64,000 nt of DNA from Arthrobacter sp. Y81 (GTDB lineage Bacteria; Actinomycetota; Actinomycetes; Actinomycetales; Micrococcaceae): the NCBI RefSeq assembly GCF_002929335.1, contig NZ_PJIL01000002.1, positions 1 through 64,000 on the forward strand. The letters are read 5' to 3'. Shown piece by piece: positions 23,401-32,364 of this stretch. The notes under the pieces are model-generated. The model ran no database searches. It was not told the DNA's origin and was given only the letters and a program-made list of their open reading frames with translations. Numbering within the stretch: position 1 is the stretch's first letter; each line of letters starts with the position of its first letter. A program made the position numbers and the translations under genes.

Positions 23401-24393
23401 ACAACCGTGGGCGAGGGTGCGTTCCTTGCGGACGACACCATGGTGGCGTCCTACGAGCTTGGCGGCGGATGGATGCGGATTGCCCCCGCAAAGATCGGCA
23501 AGCGCTCCTTCCTCGGCAACTCCGGGATGACCGGTGCGGGACGCAGCGTCCCCAAGAATTCGCTGGTCGCCGTCCTCTCGGCCACCCCGGCCAAGGCCAA
23601 GTCGGGCACCTCCTGGCTCGGCAGTCCGCCCGTGCGGCTGCGGCGCACGGCCATCGCCACAGACAACACCCTGACGTTCCAGCCGCCACTGCGGCTGAAA
23701 CTGGCGCGCGCCCTGTGGGAGCTTTGCCGGTTCATCCCGGTGATCCTCACGGTGGCCCTGGCGGCCGGCGTGATGCTCGCGTTCGACTGGCTCGCCGCGG
23801 TGTCCGGCTACGGTATCGCGGCCCTGCTGGGCGGCCTCGTGCTCCTTGCAGCAGGTGCCGTTGCAGCGGCCAGTGCCGTCGCCGCGAAATGGCTGCTGGT
23901 GGGCAGGATCAGGGCCGGCGAGCACGCCCTGTGGAGTTCCTTCATCTGGCGGAACGAGGTTGTGGATACCTTCATCGAAATGGTCAGCGCGCCATGGTTC
24001 GCCCGCTCGGCTTCGGGAACGCCGGCCCTTGTCTGGTGGCTGCGTGGCCTGGGCGCGACGATCGGCCGCGGCACGTGGTGCGAGAGTTACTGGCTGCCCG
24101 AGGCGGATCTTGTGACGCTGGGCGAGAGTTCAACGGTCAACCGGGGCTGTGTGGTCCAGACCCACCTTTTCCACGACCGCATCATGAGCATCGACACTGT
24201 TACCCTCGAAGACGGAGCCACGATGGGACCACATGGCGTCATCCTTCCGCGGGCACGCATCGCGAGGGGCGGCACCGTGGGGCCGGCATCCCTGGTCATG
24301 CGCGGGGAAACCGTTCCCGCCGCGACGTACTGGATGGGCAATCCGGTCAGCCCGTGGGCAGGCCCGGCAGTCCCGGCTCCGCGGCTCAAGTAG
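20416..24393 (+). CDS. Pls/PosA-like non-ribosomal peptide synthetase with membrane and beta-helix domains
   Basis: A 1325-residue membrane-bound single-module synthetase. Adenylation domain, residues about 40-505: FTSGSTGTPKGV near 175, NTYGPTEATV near 311, YRSGDLVRY near 395, PTKTSGKVDR with the catalytic Lys near 497. Carrier domain with the phosphopantetheine Ser in HGGGSLAAAQ near 560. Then six or so hydrophobic segments (about 630-700, 860-930, 1110-1165) alternate with three hexapeptide beta-helix domains (about 735-830, 970-1060, 1215-1310). No standard condensation or thioesterase domain is present. This is the architecture of epsilon-poly-lysine synthetase Pls and its relatives, whose C-terminal domains join monomers iteratively. 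GTG 20416 is the likely start. Confidence 0.85.
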   Translation: MTEQPQAPGSAPETGTDARPAVRSLYRPQLPGAAAAPPERTLIEILQETARKYPEASALDDGHRRLSYAQLMVEVRATARELHQAGLGAGDKIGVRIPSGTNKLYVSILAVLLIGAAYVPVDADDPDERAKLVFGEARVAAILRANGEIVTGGKRPQPFPDPRMPKPDDDSWVIFTSGSTGTPKGVAVQHRSSAAFVDAEARIFLRDEPIGPQDRVLAGLSVAFDASCEEMWLAWRYGACLVPAPRSLVRTGMDLGPWLISHGITVVSTVPTLAALWPAEALENVRLLIFGGEACPPELAERLAVDGREVWNTYGPTEATVVACAAPLGLPGPVRIGLPLDGWDLAVVDAGGVPVAEGGVGELIIGGVGLARYLDPAKDAEKYAPMLSLGWARAYRSGDLVRYEAEGLVFMGRADEQVKLGGRRIELGEIDAALQALPGVAGAAAAVRTTAAGNQILVGYLAPAGTADIDLAAARGLLGASLPAALIPLLTVVESLPTKTSGKVDRHSLPWPLAGAGAADADNAPLNLPDDASWIVEQWGRVLGTPASNLDADFFAHGGGSLAAAQLVSALRVRYPTITVADIYATPRVGALIDAARQSLPEGVAGPAPEREVRPTALKSQIFQTLMGVPLHILVGMRWLTYVMAANNLLAAFAGFSAAPVISWWWVAASWLVFVSPAGRMGISVLAARTLLRKVVPGTYPRSGKVHLRLWLAEQIQDLSGAISLASAPWVPYYAKALGAKIGNDVQLHSLPPVTGMLSLGRGCNIEPEVDLSGWWIDGDSVHIGRVHVGAGAAVGARSTLMPGASIGAGGQVEPGSAVLGKVKAGQLVAGSPAERIGKAKHSWPETPPAHPLIGRLWFGAFAAASAVLATIPYMSAFAGAFVVFLFIRGSESLSAAVPQVLASLPLAALVWFITNLLLILATTRLLGVGLTEGYFRVRSRIGWQVWATERVLDLARDVLFPIYASLFTPVWLRLLGAKVGKNVEASTVLLLPKMTTVGEGAFLADDTMVASYELGGGWMRIAPAKIGKRSFLGNSGMTGAGRSVPKNSLVAVLSATPAKAKSGTSWLGSPPVRLRRTAIATDNTLTFQPPLRLKLARALWELCRFIPVILTVALAAGVMLAFDWLAAVSGYGIAALLGGLVLLAAGAVAAASAVAAKWLLVGRIRAGEHALWSSFIWRNEVVDTFIEMVSAPWFARSASGTPALVWWLRGLGATIGRGTWCESYWLPEADLVTLGESSTVNRGCVVQTHLFHDRIMSIDTVTLEDGATMGPHGVILPRARIARGGTVGPASLVMRGETVPAATYWMGNPVSPWAGPAVPAPRLK

Positions 24394-24448
24394 CTCCAGC
24401 ACGGCATGTCCCCGGATCCGCAACGTTCGCAGTACGAAGGCCCGCTCT

Positions 24449-25816
24449 ATGAGTTTTGCAGCAACATCCAGCCCCGACGGCGTGCGGCGGCCGGACGAAC
24501 CGTCAGGCTCCCCGGATACCTACGTCCCGGGGCACGGCACGAACGCCTACCGGGTCACCAGGTACGAACTGGACCTGGACTACAAACTGGCCAGCAACAG
24601 GTTGAACGGCCGGGCAGTCCTGCACGCGGAGGCGGACCGGGCGGCGTCGGCCATTGTCCTGGACCTCGCGGGAATGCGCGCCGTCAAAATTTCACTCAAC
24701 GGCAAAAAGGTGCGGAAATTCAGCCAGCGCGCTGAGCAGCTGGTGGTGGTCCCTGACGCCGCCCTTCTCCCGGGAGACCGCTTCATCCTGGACATCCGGT
24801 ACGAGGGAAATCCCGGTCCCCGGCGCGGCCTGTGGGGCGAAGTGGGATGGGAGGAACTTACCGACGGAGTACTGGTGGCAGGCCAGCCCAACGGCGCCGC
24901 CTCCTGGTTTCCCTGCAACGACCACCCGCAGCACAAAGCCAGCTACAGGATCGCAGTGACCACGGACGTCAATTACCGTGCCGTGTGCAACGGACTGCTG
25001 ATCTCCCGCAGGACAGGGTCCAGCCGTGAGACGTGGACCTACGAACAGGCCGAGCCGATGTCGACCTACCTCGCCACTGTCCAGATCGGCCGCTACGATG
25101 TCCTCACCCTGGACACGACACCCGTTGCCGGCAGCGTCCCGCAACACGTCGCGGTGCCCGCGGCCCTGGCAGATTCCGCGCGCCGCGGCCTGGCCCGCCA
25201 GCCGGAGATGATGCGGACGTTCGTCAACAGCTTCGGCCCCTACCCCTTCCAGGAGTACACCGTGGTGGTGGCCGAGGACGAGCTCGAAATACCCCTCGAA
25301 TCCCAGACGCTATCCATCTTTGGCCCCAACCACCTGGACACCGGCTGGGAATCGCAGCGGCTGATCGCCCACGAGCTGTCCCACCAGTGGTTCGGCAATT
25401 CCCTGACCGTCGGGGCCTGGAGCGACATCTGGCTGCATGAAGGATTCGCCTGCTACGCGGAGTGGATCTGGTCAGAGGCGGCCGGCGTCATGAGCGCCTC
25501 GGAGCGCGCCGCTTCCGCCTGGCGGAAGCTCGACGCCGGGCGCCAGGACATCGTGGTTGGCGACCCCGGCCCTGAGCTGATGTTCGATGACCGCGTGTAC
25601 AAGCGCGGCGCCCTCGCACTGCACGCACTGCGGATCCGGTGCGGCGACCTCGCCTTTTTTGCGCTGCTGCACGACTGGGCCGCGAACAACCGCCACGGAT
25701 CCGTTTCCACCGCCGGATTCATCCAGACCGCGGACCGTGTGGCGGGCATCGATTCGGAAGCCCTGCTCCATCCCTGGCTGTTCGAGGAGACACTGCCGCC
25801 CCTTCCGGCCCGTTAG
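24449..25816 (+). CDS. M1 family zinc aminopeptidase
   Basis: A 455-residue gluzincin. The zinc motif HELSHQWFGNSLT begins near residue 308 and the third ligand is the Glu of LHEGFACYAEW, 18 residues on. The usual GxMEN exopeptidase motif is replaced by ELEIPLESQTL near 275, as in a compact M1 subgroup. It lacks the long C-terminal domain of PepN. It starts 55 bases after the synthetase stop on the same strand and is probably cotranscribed. The poly-lysine-degrading enzyme of Streptomyces is also an M1 peptidase, so a role in trimming the synthetase product is a reasonable inference. Confidence 0.85.
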   Translation: MSFAATSSPDGVRRPDEPSGSPDTYVPGHGTNAYRVTRYELDLDYKLASNRLNGRAVLHAEADRAASAIVLDLAGMRAVKISLNGKKVRKFSQRAEQLVVVPDAALLPGDRFILDIRYEGNPGPRRGLWGEVGWEELTDGVLVAGQPNGAASWFPCNDHPQHKASYRIAVTTDVNYRAVCNGLLISRRTGSSRETWTYEQAEPMSTYLATVQIGRYDVLTLDTTPVAGSVPQHVAVPAALADSARRGLARQPEMMRTFVNSFGPYPFQEYTVVVAEDELEIPLESQTLSIFGPNHLDTGWESQRLIAHELSHQWFGNSLTVGAWSDIWLHEGFACYAEWIWSEAAGVMSASERAASAWRKLDAGRQDIVVGDPGPELMFDDRVYKRGALALHALRIRCGDLAFFALLHDWAANNRHGSVSTAGFIQTADRVAGIDSEALLHPWLFEETLPPLPAR

Positions 25817-25847
25817 CACGCCCGGCTACTTCGGCCGGACCCTGAAA

Positions 25848-26528
25848 TCACCCGACGGCGACGGCGGCCACCAGGTCCACCGGCAGTCCGGAGACAGCGG
25901 GGGCCAGGTCCCTGACGCCGGGGCGGTCAAGCACGTCAACCGTCTCCGGCGCCCGGCTGAGGCCCTCCCCGGTCATCTTCAGGAAGGCCTCCTTCCGCGC
26001 CCACAGCCGGGCGCGTCCGCGCAGGAGGTCATCCCCGTGCAGGGATGCCACAGCCTGGCGTTCCGCCGTCGTCAGCGCCACGGCGTCGAACCCGTCAAAA
26101 TCCAGCCGCTGCGGATCTTCGACGTCGACCCCCAGCCGTTGCAACGGACCGGGGTCTGTCATGGCCGCCAGCAGGGTCCAGCCTGCTGCCCGCGACAGGC
26201 TCAGCAGCAGGGGTGCGGGCGCTCCATCCAGCATGTAGCCGGGCCTGCCGTGGGTGATGCCCGGACCGCTGCCGCACTGCGGGCAACTGTAACGGGCGGT
26301 CAGGTCCTGCGCGCGCACGCCAAGCAGTTCCGCCGCGAGCAGGCGCTGGGCCATCCTTGCGGCCAGGAAATCCTGCCGTGGCACGGCCATCATGGTGCGG
26401 GCGCGCTCCAGCTCCGGCGGGTCCAGGAACTGCCGGGCATCGCGTTCCAGCTCCGCTGCCGCCCGTGCTGAATCCTGCCCGGGTACGCGAAAGGGCGGGC
26501 AAGCACGCACAATAAGTTGTGATGCCAT
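25848..26528 (-). CDS. 4'-phosphopantetheinyl transferase, Sfp type
   Basis: Transfers phosphopantetheine from CoA to a carrier-protein serine. The Mg/CoA motif LGVDVED and the family signature RLWARKEAFLKMTGEGL are both present in the 226-residue protein. An N-terminal CPQCG segment resembles that of other actinobacterial Sfp-type enzymes. It converges on the synthetase-peptidase pair with a 31-base gap, making it the obvious candidate to activate that synthetase's carrier domain. Confidence 0.88.
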   Translation of the reverse strand: MASQLIVRACPPFRVPGQDSARAAAELERDARQFLDPPELERARTMMAVPRQDFLAARMAQRLLAAELLGVRAQDLTARYSCPQCGSGPGITHGRPGYMLDGAPAPLLLSLSRAAGWTLLAAMTDPGPLQRLGVDVEDPQRLDFDGFDAVALTTAERQAVASLHGDDLLRGRARLWARKEAFLKMTGEGLSRAPETVDVLDRPGVRDLAPAVSGLPVDLVAAVAVG

Positions 26529-26575
26529 GGCCCCGCCCTTCCGGTCTTAGCCCTGAGCGCTTGGCGCTGACCCGC

Positions 26576-29119
26576 TTAGCGCTGAACGGCCCCGAAGCGC
26601 TGGGCGGCCATGGCAACGGCGCTCTCACGGGCGGCAGACGCCTCGTCCGCCGTCAGCGTCCGGTCCGGGGCACGGAAGCGGAGGCCGAAGGCCAGCGACT
26701 TCCTGCCGTCCTCGATGCCCTTTCCTGCGTAAACGTCAAACAGTGCCACGTCTTCCAGCAGCTCGCCGGCGCCTTCACGGAGGGCGGCCAGGACGTCGTC
26801 GGCCGGGATCTCCTTGGGAACCACCAGGGCAACGTCCTGGGTGGCCACCGGGAAACCGGAGATGTGCTTCGCGACGATGACGTCGGCTGCCGCGTCGAAG
26901 AGGGCGTCGGCGTTGAACTCGAGCGCCACCGAACGTGCCGGCATGTCGTGCGCGGCCAGCAGCTTGGGGTGCAGTTCGCCGGCGTAGCCGACAACTTCGC
27001 CCGAACGCAGGGCCAGCTGGGCTGCGCGACCCGGGTGGTAGGCCTGGTGGTGGCCCTGGCTGACGACGATTTCGACGCCGAGGACGTCTCCGGCTAGGCG
27101 GGCTATGTCCACGGCGTCTGCCCAGTCCCAGGCACGCGGCGTGTGGGCTGCGGCAGCGGGCGAGTCATGGCCCGTCAGGACCGCTGCGATGTGCAGCGGC
27201 TGGTCCGGAACGCCGTCGTACAGGGCATCCAGCACCTCATCTGAGGGCTTGACGCCGAGCGGCGGGATGGACGGCGTACCCACGGAATCACCCGGCAGGA
27301 ACACCAGGCCGGCCTCAAAGACGGCCAGGTCGCGGAAGCCGCGCGAGTGGTTGCGCTTGGCCACCTCGATCAGGCCGGGAAGGACGGACGTCCGCAGGTA
27401 GCCCTGTTCCTCGCTGATCGGGTTGGCCAGCTTGACGGCCTTGCGGGCGGTTCCCTGCTCGGCCACGCCAAAGGTGTCGTTCGCGGCCTTGGACACGAAC
27501 GGGTAGGCCAGGACCTCGGTGAGCCCCGCATCGGCCAGTGCCTGGACCAGACGGCGGCGCTGCTGCTGCACGCGGGTCAGGCCGCGTCCCGGGGGTGCCA
27601 CGGGGAGCGTCGCCGGAATCTGGTCGTAGCCGACCAGCCGGGCGATTTCCTCGGAGAGGTCTTCCTTGGTTTCAAGGTCGTTCCGCCAGCTCGGGGCAGT
27701 GACTGTCCAGCCGGCGTCGTTCTTCACCACGGCAGCGCCGAGGTCCTCGAGGGAGGTGACGATCTGCTCTTCGGTGAAATCAATGCCGATCCGCGCTGCG
27801 GCAAACGCCGCGGGCAGTTCGATGGCCACGGCGTCAGGTGCAGTGCCGACATCGGTGCCGGAATCGTCGGCAGTGCCGCCGGCCAGCTCGACCAGGAGGT
27901 CAACCACGCGCTGCGCGGCAATGCCGGCAACCTGCCAGTCAACGCCGCGTTCGAAACGCTTGGACGCTTCGGAGGGCAGCTTGTGCCGCCTGCGGGACCG
28001 GCCGATCGACACCTCGTCGAAGTGTGCCGCCTCAACCAGGACGTTCGTGGTGGAATCAGACACTTCGGTGGCGGCGCCGCCCATGACGCCGGCGATGCCG
28101 ATCGCCCCGGAGCCGTCAGTGATGAGGAGGTCCTCGACGTCGAGCGTGCGCTCCTTGTCGTCCAGGGTGGTGATCTTCTCCCCTGCGACGGCGCGCCGCA
28201 CCACGATGTCGCCGGACAGTTTGTCCAGGTCGTAGCAGTGCGTGGGCTGGCCGAGTTCCAGCATGACGTAGTTCGAGATGTCCACGGGGAGGGAGATGGA
28301 GCGGATCCCGGCAAGTCGCAGGCGTGAAACCATCCACAGCGGCGTCGGTTTGGTCGCGTCCACGCCGCGGACGGTGCGGGCCACGAAGCGGTCGCAGCCG
28401 GGGTTGCCGTAGATGGGGGCGTCGTCGTTGAGTTTGACACCATAGCCGCCGGCCAGCTCAGCCGGAGCCTGCACCTTTGCCGCCGGGTCCGTGAAGGACG
28501 TTCCGGTGGCGTGGGCGTATTCGCGGGCAACGCCGCGGATGGAGAACGCGTAGCCGCGGTCCGGCGTCACGTTGATCTCGGCGGCCTGGTCGTAGAGGCC
28601 AAGCAGTTCCATGGCGTCCGTGCCGAGTTCCGGGTCCAGCCCGATCCGGGACAGCACCAGGATGCCGTCGTGGTCCTCGCCGATGCCCAGTTCGCGGACG
28701 GAGGCGATCATGCCGGCGGACAGGTGGCCGTAGGTCTTCCGGGCGGAGATGTGGAAGTCGCCGGGCAGCACGGCGCCGGGAAGGGTGACTACGACTTTGT
28801 CGCCCTCCACGAAGTTGTGGGCTCCGCAGATGATGCCCTGGACACCGGACGGGTCGATGCCCTTGCCGGTGAGGGTCTGCTCCTGGCCCTCGGGGACCAC
28901 GCGGACCTGGCACCAGTTGATGGTCTTGCCGTTGGTCTGCGGTTCCTTGACCAGGCTCAGGACCTGGCCCACCACGACGGGACCGCTGAGCGCGTCCGTG
29001 GGGCGGTGCACCGCTTCTTCTTCAAAACCGACCTTGACCAGTTCGGCCATCACGTCTTCGGCCGTTGCTCCGGCCGGTACCTGCGCGAACTCACGCAGCC
29101 AGGAAAGTGGGATACGCAC
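26576..29119 (-). CDS. pheT: Phenylalanyl-tRNA synthetase beta subunit
   Basis: The large subunit of the heterotetrameric enzyme, 847 residues. It opens with VRIPLSWLREFAQVPAG, has the tRNA-binding domain (VVGQVLSLVKEP, CGAHNF), the B3/B4 editing domain, the B5 domain, and ends with the ferredoxin-fold anticodon-binding domain (LVVPKEIPADDVLAALREGAG). GTG 29119 lies two bases after the pheS stop, so the two genes are translationally coupled. An earlier in-frame start would run into pheS. Confidence 0.96.
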   Translation of the reverse strand: MRIPLSWLREFAQVPAGATAEDVMAELVKVGFEEEAVHRPTDALSGPVVVGQVLSLVKEPQTNGKTINWCQVRVVPEGQEQTLTGKGIDPSGVQGIICGAHNFVEGDKVVVTLPGAVLPGDFHISARKTYGHLSAGMIASVRELGIGEDHDGILVLSRIGLDPELGTDAMELLGLYDQAAEINVTPDRGYAFSIRGVAREYAHATGTSFTDPAAKVQAPAELAGGYGVKLNDDAPIYGNPGCDRFVARTVRGVDATKPTPLWMVSRLRLAGIRSISLPVDISNYVMLELGQPTHCYDLDKLSGDIVVRRAVAGEKITTLDDKERTLDVEDLLITDGSGAIGIAGVMGGAATEVSDSTTNVLVEAAHFDEVSIGRSRRRHKLPSEASKRFERGVDWQVAGIAAQRVVDLLVELAGGTADDSGTDVGTAPDAVAIELPAAFAAARIGIDFTEEQIVTSLEDLGAAVVKNDAGWTVTAPSWRNDLETKEDLSEEIARLVGYDQIPATLPVAPPGRGLTRVQQQRRRLVQALADAGLTEVLAYPFVSKAANDTFGVAEQGTARKAVKLANPISEEQGYLRTSVLPGLIEVAKRNHSRGFRDLAVFEAGLVFLPGDSVGTPSIPPLGVKPSDEVLDALYDGVPDQPLHIAAVLTGHDSPAAAAHTPRAWDWADAVDIARLAGDVLGVEIVVSQGHHQAYHPGRAAQLALRSGEVVGYAGELHPKLLAAHDMPARSVALEFNADALFDAAADVIVAKHISGFPVATQDVALVVPKEIPADDVLAALREGAGELLEDVALFDVYAGKGIEDGRKSLAFGLRFRAPDRTLTADEASAARESAVAMAAQRFGAVQR

Positions 29120-29121
29120 TG

Positions 29122-30263
<1,142 letters not shown>

Positions 30264-30477
30264 TGACTTGTCTTTCCGCGCGGCCGATTTCCGCGGACGC
30301 GTGAAGTGACAAAGGGCAGGGCTCGCCGGAATTCGTCCGGCGGGCACTCTCCCCCAGTCTAGTTGAAGGCGCCCGGCTGAACGTGCCACAGCGCTCAACG
30401 TGACAGCCTCTGCAGTGAGGCTGCAGGAGGAACGGCGGGCAGGAGCAGGCATCACCGGCTGCCGCTACCATGGCCTC

Positions 30478-30954
30478 ATGACCTCCGGACAGCGGCTGCG
30501 GCAGATCGCCAACGCGCTGAATGCATCTACGCTTCTGGGCCTGCTGCTGGCCCGGTGTGCCCGCACGGCTGTCCGCACCGGACCGCGCGGCCTGCTGATC
30601 GCCACCGGCTACCGGTGGCGCCTCCCCTTTGCCCAGGCGTTCACCGTGGGGAACGTGGTGCTGTTCCGTGCCGACGCGCCGGAGGCCCTGTCCAATCGGG
30701 CGCTGTTGCGGCATGAGGAACGGCACAGCAGCCAATATGCCTGGTGCTGCGGCTTGCCGTTCCTGCCGCTGTACTTCATCGCAGCCGGCTGGTCGCAGCT
30801 GCGGACGGGAAACCCCGGCTCCGCGAACATCTTTGAACGCCTCGCAGGACTGGAGGCCGGCGGATACGTGGATATGCGCATCCGTAAACCGGGCAAGCGC
30901 CGTAAGGACAAACGCCGTGCGGGCAACTCAGCCGCCGATGGAATTGAGGCATGA
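30478..30954 (+). CDS. Uncharacterised protein with an HExxH motif
   Basis: A 158-residue protein I do not recognise by name. Near residue 79 it reads RHEERHSSQYAW, matching the HExxH zinc-metallopeptidase pattern, next to a hydrophobic segment (GLPFLPLYFIAAGWS) that could be a membrane helix. The C-terminus is strongly basic (KPGKRRKDKRR). ATG 30478 is preferred over an upstream start at 30400 because the extension is composition-biased. It ends one base before the SIMPL gene starts. Peptidase activity is not established. Confidence 0.6.
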   Translation: MTSGQRLRQIANALNASTLLGLLLARCARTAVRTGPRGLLIATGYRWRLPFAQAFTVGNVVLFRADAPEALSNRALLRHEERHSSQYAWCCGLPFLPLYFIAAGWSQLRTGNPGSANIFERLAGLEAGGYVDMRIRKPGKRRKDKRRAGNSAADGIEA

Positions 30955-30955
30955 C

Positions 30956-31600
30956 ATGACCAAAATCGCGAGGACAGTAGCGGTGACGGGCTCGGGGACG
31001 GCTGAGGCCGTGCCGGACCTCCTGACTGTGTCCGTCGGCGTCGAGTGCCGCCGGGAGGACGTTGGCGCCGCGTATGCGGCAGCCGGAAGGGCCTCGGCCG
31101 GGATATCGGCAGTCCTGCGCGAGCACGGTGTGGACGACCGGGACATCAGCACCTCCGGCCTCAACGTCCGCGCGGACGTCGTCTGGAAGGAAGGCGAGGG
31201 CCAGACCGTGGCGGGGTACGTGGCCTCAAGCGTCCTGTCCGTCCGGCTGCGCGACGTTGCCGGCTCCTCGGAGGTTATCGCCGGGGCGGTGGGCGCCGGC
31301 GGCAACGACGTCAGGCTGAACGGGCTGGACCTCGGCTTCGCGGACCCTGCCGCCGTCACCGCACAGGCACGGGAGGCCGCCTGGCAGGACGCCCTTGCCA
31401 CGGCCAGTCAGTTCGCGTCGCTGGCGGGGGCTGAACTTGGTCCGGTGGTCTCCGTCACCCAGCAGCCCGGCGCCCCGGGACCGATTCCGGTGGCGAAAAT
31501 GCAGCGCGCCATGGCCACGGATTCCGTGGGGATCGAGGCCGGGCAGTCGAGCGTGTCGGCAACGGTGGGCGTCGTCTGGGAGCTTCGCGAACGCAGCTAG
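30956..31600 (+). CDS. SIMPL domain (DUF541) protein
   Basis: A 214-residue protein matching the SIMPL pattern: an N-terminal VTGSGTAEAVPDLLTVSVGVE strand set, central DISTSGLNV, and a C-terminal SVSATVGVVWEL strand. Family members form large rings in the periplasm or on the surface, and their biochemical role is unclear. I see no convincing signal peptide, which leaves its location open. It starts one base after the preceding gene's stop, so the two are likely one operon. Confidence 0.82.
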   Translation: MTKIARTVAVTGSGTAEAVPDLLTVSVGVECRREDVGAAYAAAGRASAGISAVLREHGVDDRDISTSGLNVRADVVWKEGEGQTVAGYVASSVLSVRLRDVAGSSEVIAGAVGAGGNDVRLNGLDLGFADPAAVTAQAREAAWQDALATASQFASLAGAELGPVVSVTQQPGAPGPIPVAKMQRAMATDSVGIEAGQSSVSATVGVVWELRERS

Positions 31601-31634
31601 CGCCGCCGGCCGGCGAGCGCCGCGACGCGAGAGG

Positions 31635-32285
31635 TTAGTGGACTGTACCCGCGGACAGCTTGACGTCCGACGTCGTAGCCAGGGCAGTACGGACGACGAC
31701 GGCGAGCGCCTCCGCCATCACGGGTGCGGGCAGCGACGGGGTACCGCTACCCTGGGGCACCTGCCGGGTCTCATACGGGACATGAATGAAGCCGCCCCGC
31801 GTTGCCGGGGCGCCTATTCCGGTGCTCAGTGAGTGCATCAGGGCGTAGAAGATGTGGTTGCAGACGTAGGTGCCGGCGGTCTGGGAAACCTCGGCCGGGA
31901 TCCCGGCGGTTCGAAGCGCCTCGAGCGCCGCCTTCACTGGCAGTGAGCTGAAATAGGCGGCCGGGCCACCGGCGACCACTTCCTCGTCCACAGGGCGGTT
32001 TCCGGCGTTGTCCGGGATGCGGGCGTCGTCGCAGTTGATGGCGACCCGCTCCAGGGAGATCCGCGGCCGCCCGCCGGCCTGGCCGACGCAGATCACAAGC
32101 TCCGGGTTGTGGCGCCGCAGCGCGTCCTCCAGCACTGCGATGGACTGCCCGAACACACACGGCAGTTCCACGGCAGCGACGGCGTGGCCCTCCCCCTGCA
32201 GGATTCCGGACGCCGCCTCCGCGGCGGTCCAGGACGGGTTGGTGGTTTCGCCGCCGAACGGTTCGAACCCGGTCAGGAGAATCAT
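31635..32285 (-). CDS. pcp: Pyroglutamyl peptidase (pyrrolidone-carboxylate peptidase)
   Basis: Cysteine peptidase removing N-terminal pyroglutamate. It begins MILLTGFEPFGGETTNPSW and has the catalytic Cys in AGTYVCNHIFYALMH near residue 145, with the His region GGFIHVPYE near 170. The catalytic Glu is in the VAINCDDARIPDN neighbourhood. 216 residues, full length. It is divergent from the SOS-controlled radical SAM gene 79 bases away. Confidence 0.92.
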   Translation of the reverse strand: MILLTGFEPFGGETTNPSWTAAEAASGILQGEGHAVAAVELPCVFGQSIAVLEDALRRHNPELVICVGQAGGRPRISLERVAINCDDARIPDNAGNRPVDEEVVAGGPAAYFSSLPVKAALEALRTAGIPAEVSQTAGTYVCNHIFYALMHSLSTGIGAPATRGGFIHVPYETRQVPQGSGTPSLPAPVMAEALAVVVRTALATTSDVKLSAGTVH

Positions 32286-32328
32286 GGCCCCAGCGTAGCA
32301 ACAGCGGCTCCACACGGGTGTCGGGGCC

Positions 32329-32357
32329 TTGACTTCTATTCGAACATACCTTCGAAT
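32329..32357 (+). promoter_or_regulatory. Promoter of the radical SAM gene
   Basis: TTGACT (32329-32334) and TCGAAT (32352-32357) are spaced by 17 bases. The expected transcription start, about seven bases on, falls at or beside the ATG at 32365, which has no ribosome binding site. The mRNA is therefore probably leaderless. The -10 overlaps the LexA box. Confidence 0.55.
32340..32355 (+). promoter_or_regulatory. LexA (SOS) box before the radical SAM gene
   Basis: TCGAACATACCTTCGA matches the actinobacterial LexA consensus TCGAAC-N4-GTTCGA with one mismatch (C for G in the right arm). It lies between the -35 and -10 elements, where LexA would block transcription. The mycobacterial homologue Rv2578c is, to my recollection, also a LexA target. 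Confidence 0.75.
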
Positions 32358-32364
32358 GGTAACC

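Noticed and set aside
22404..24452. A 682-codon plus-strand frame inside the synthetase gene
   Set aside because: Out-of-frame shadow; the synthetase frame has all the motifs and hydrophobic segments.
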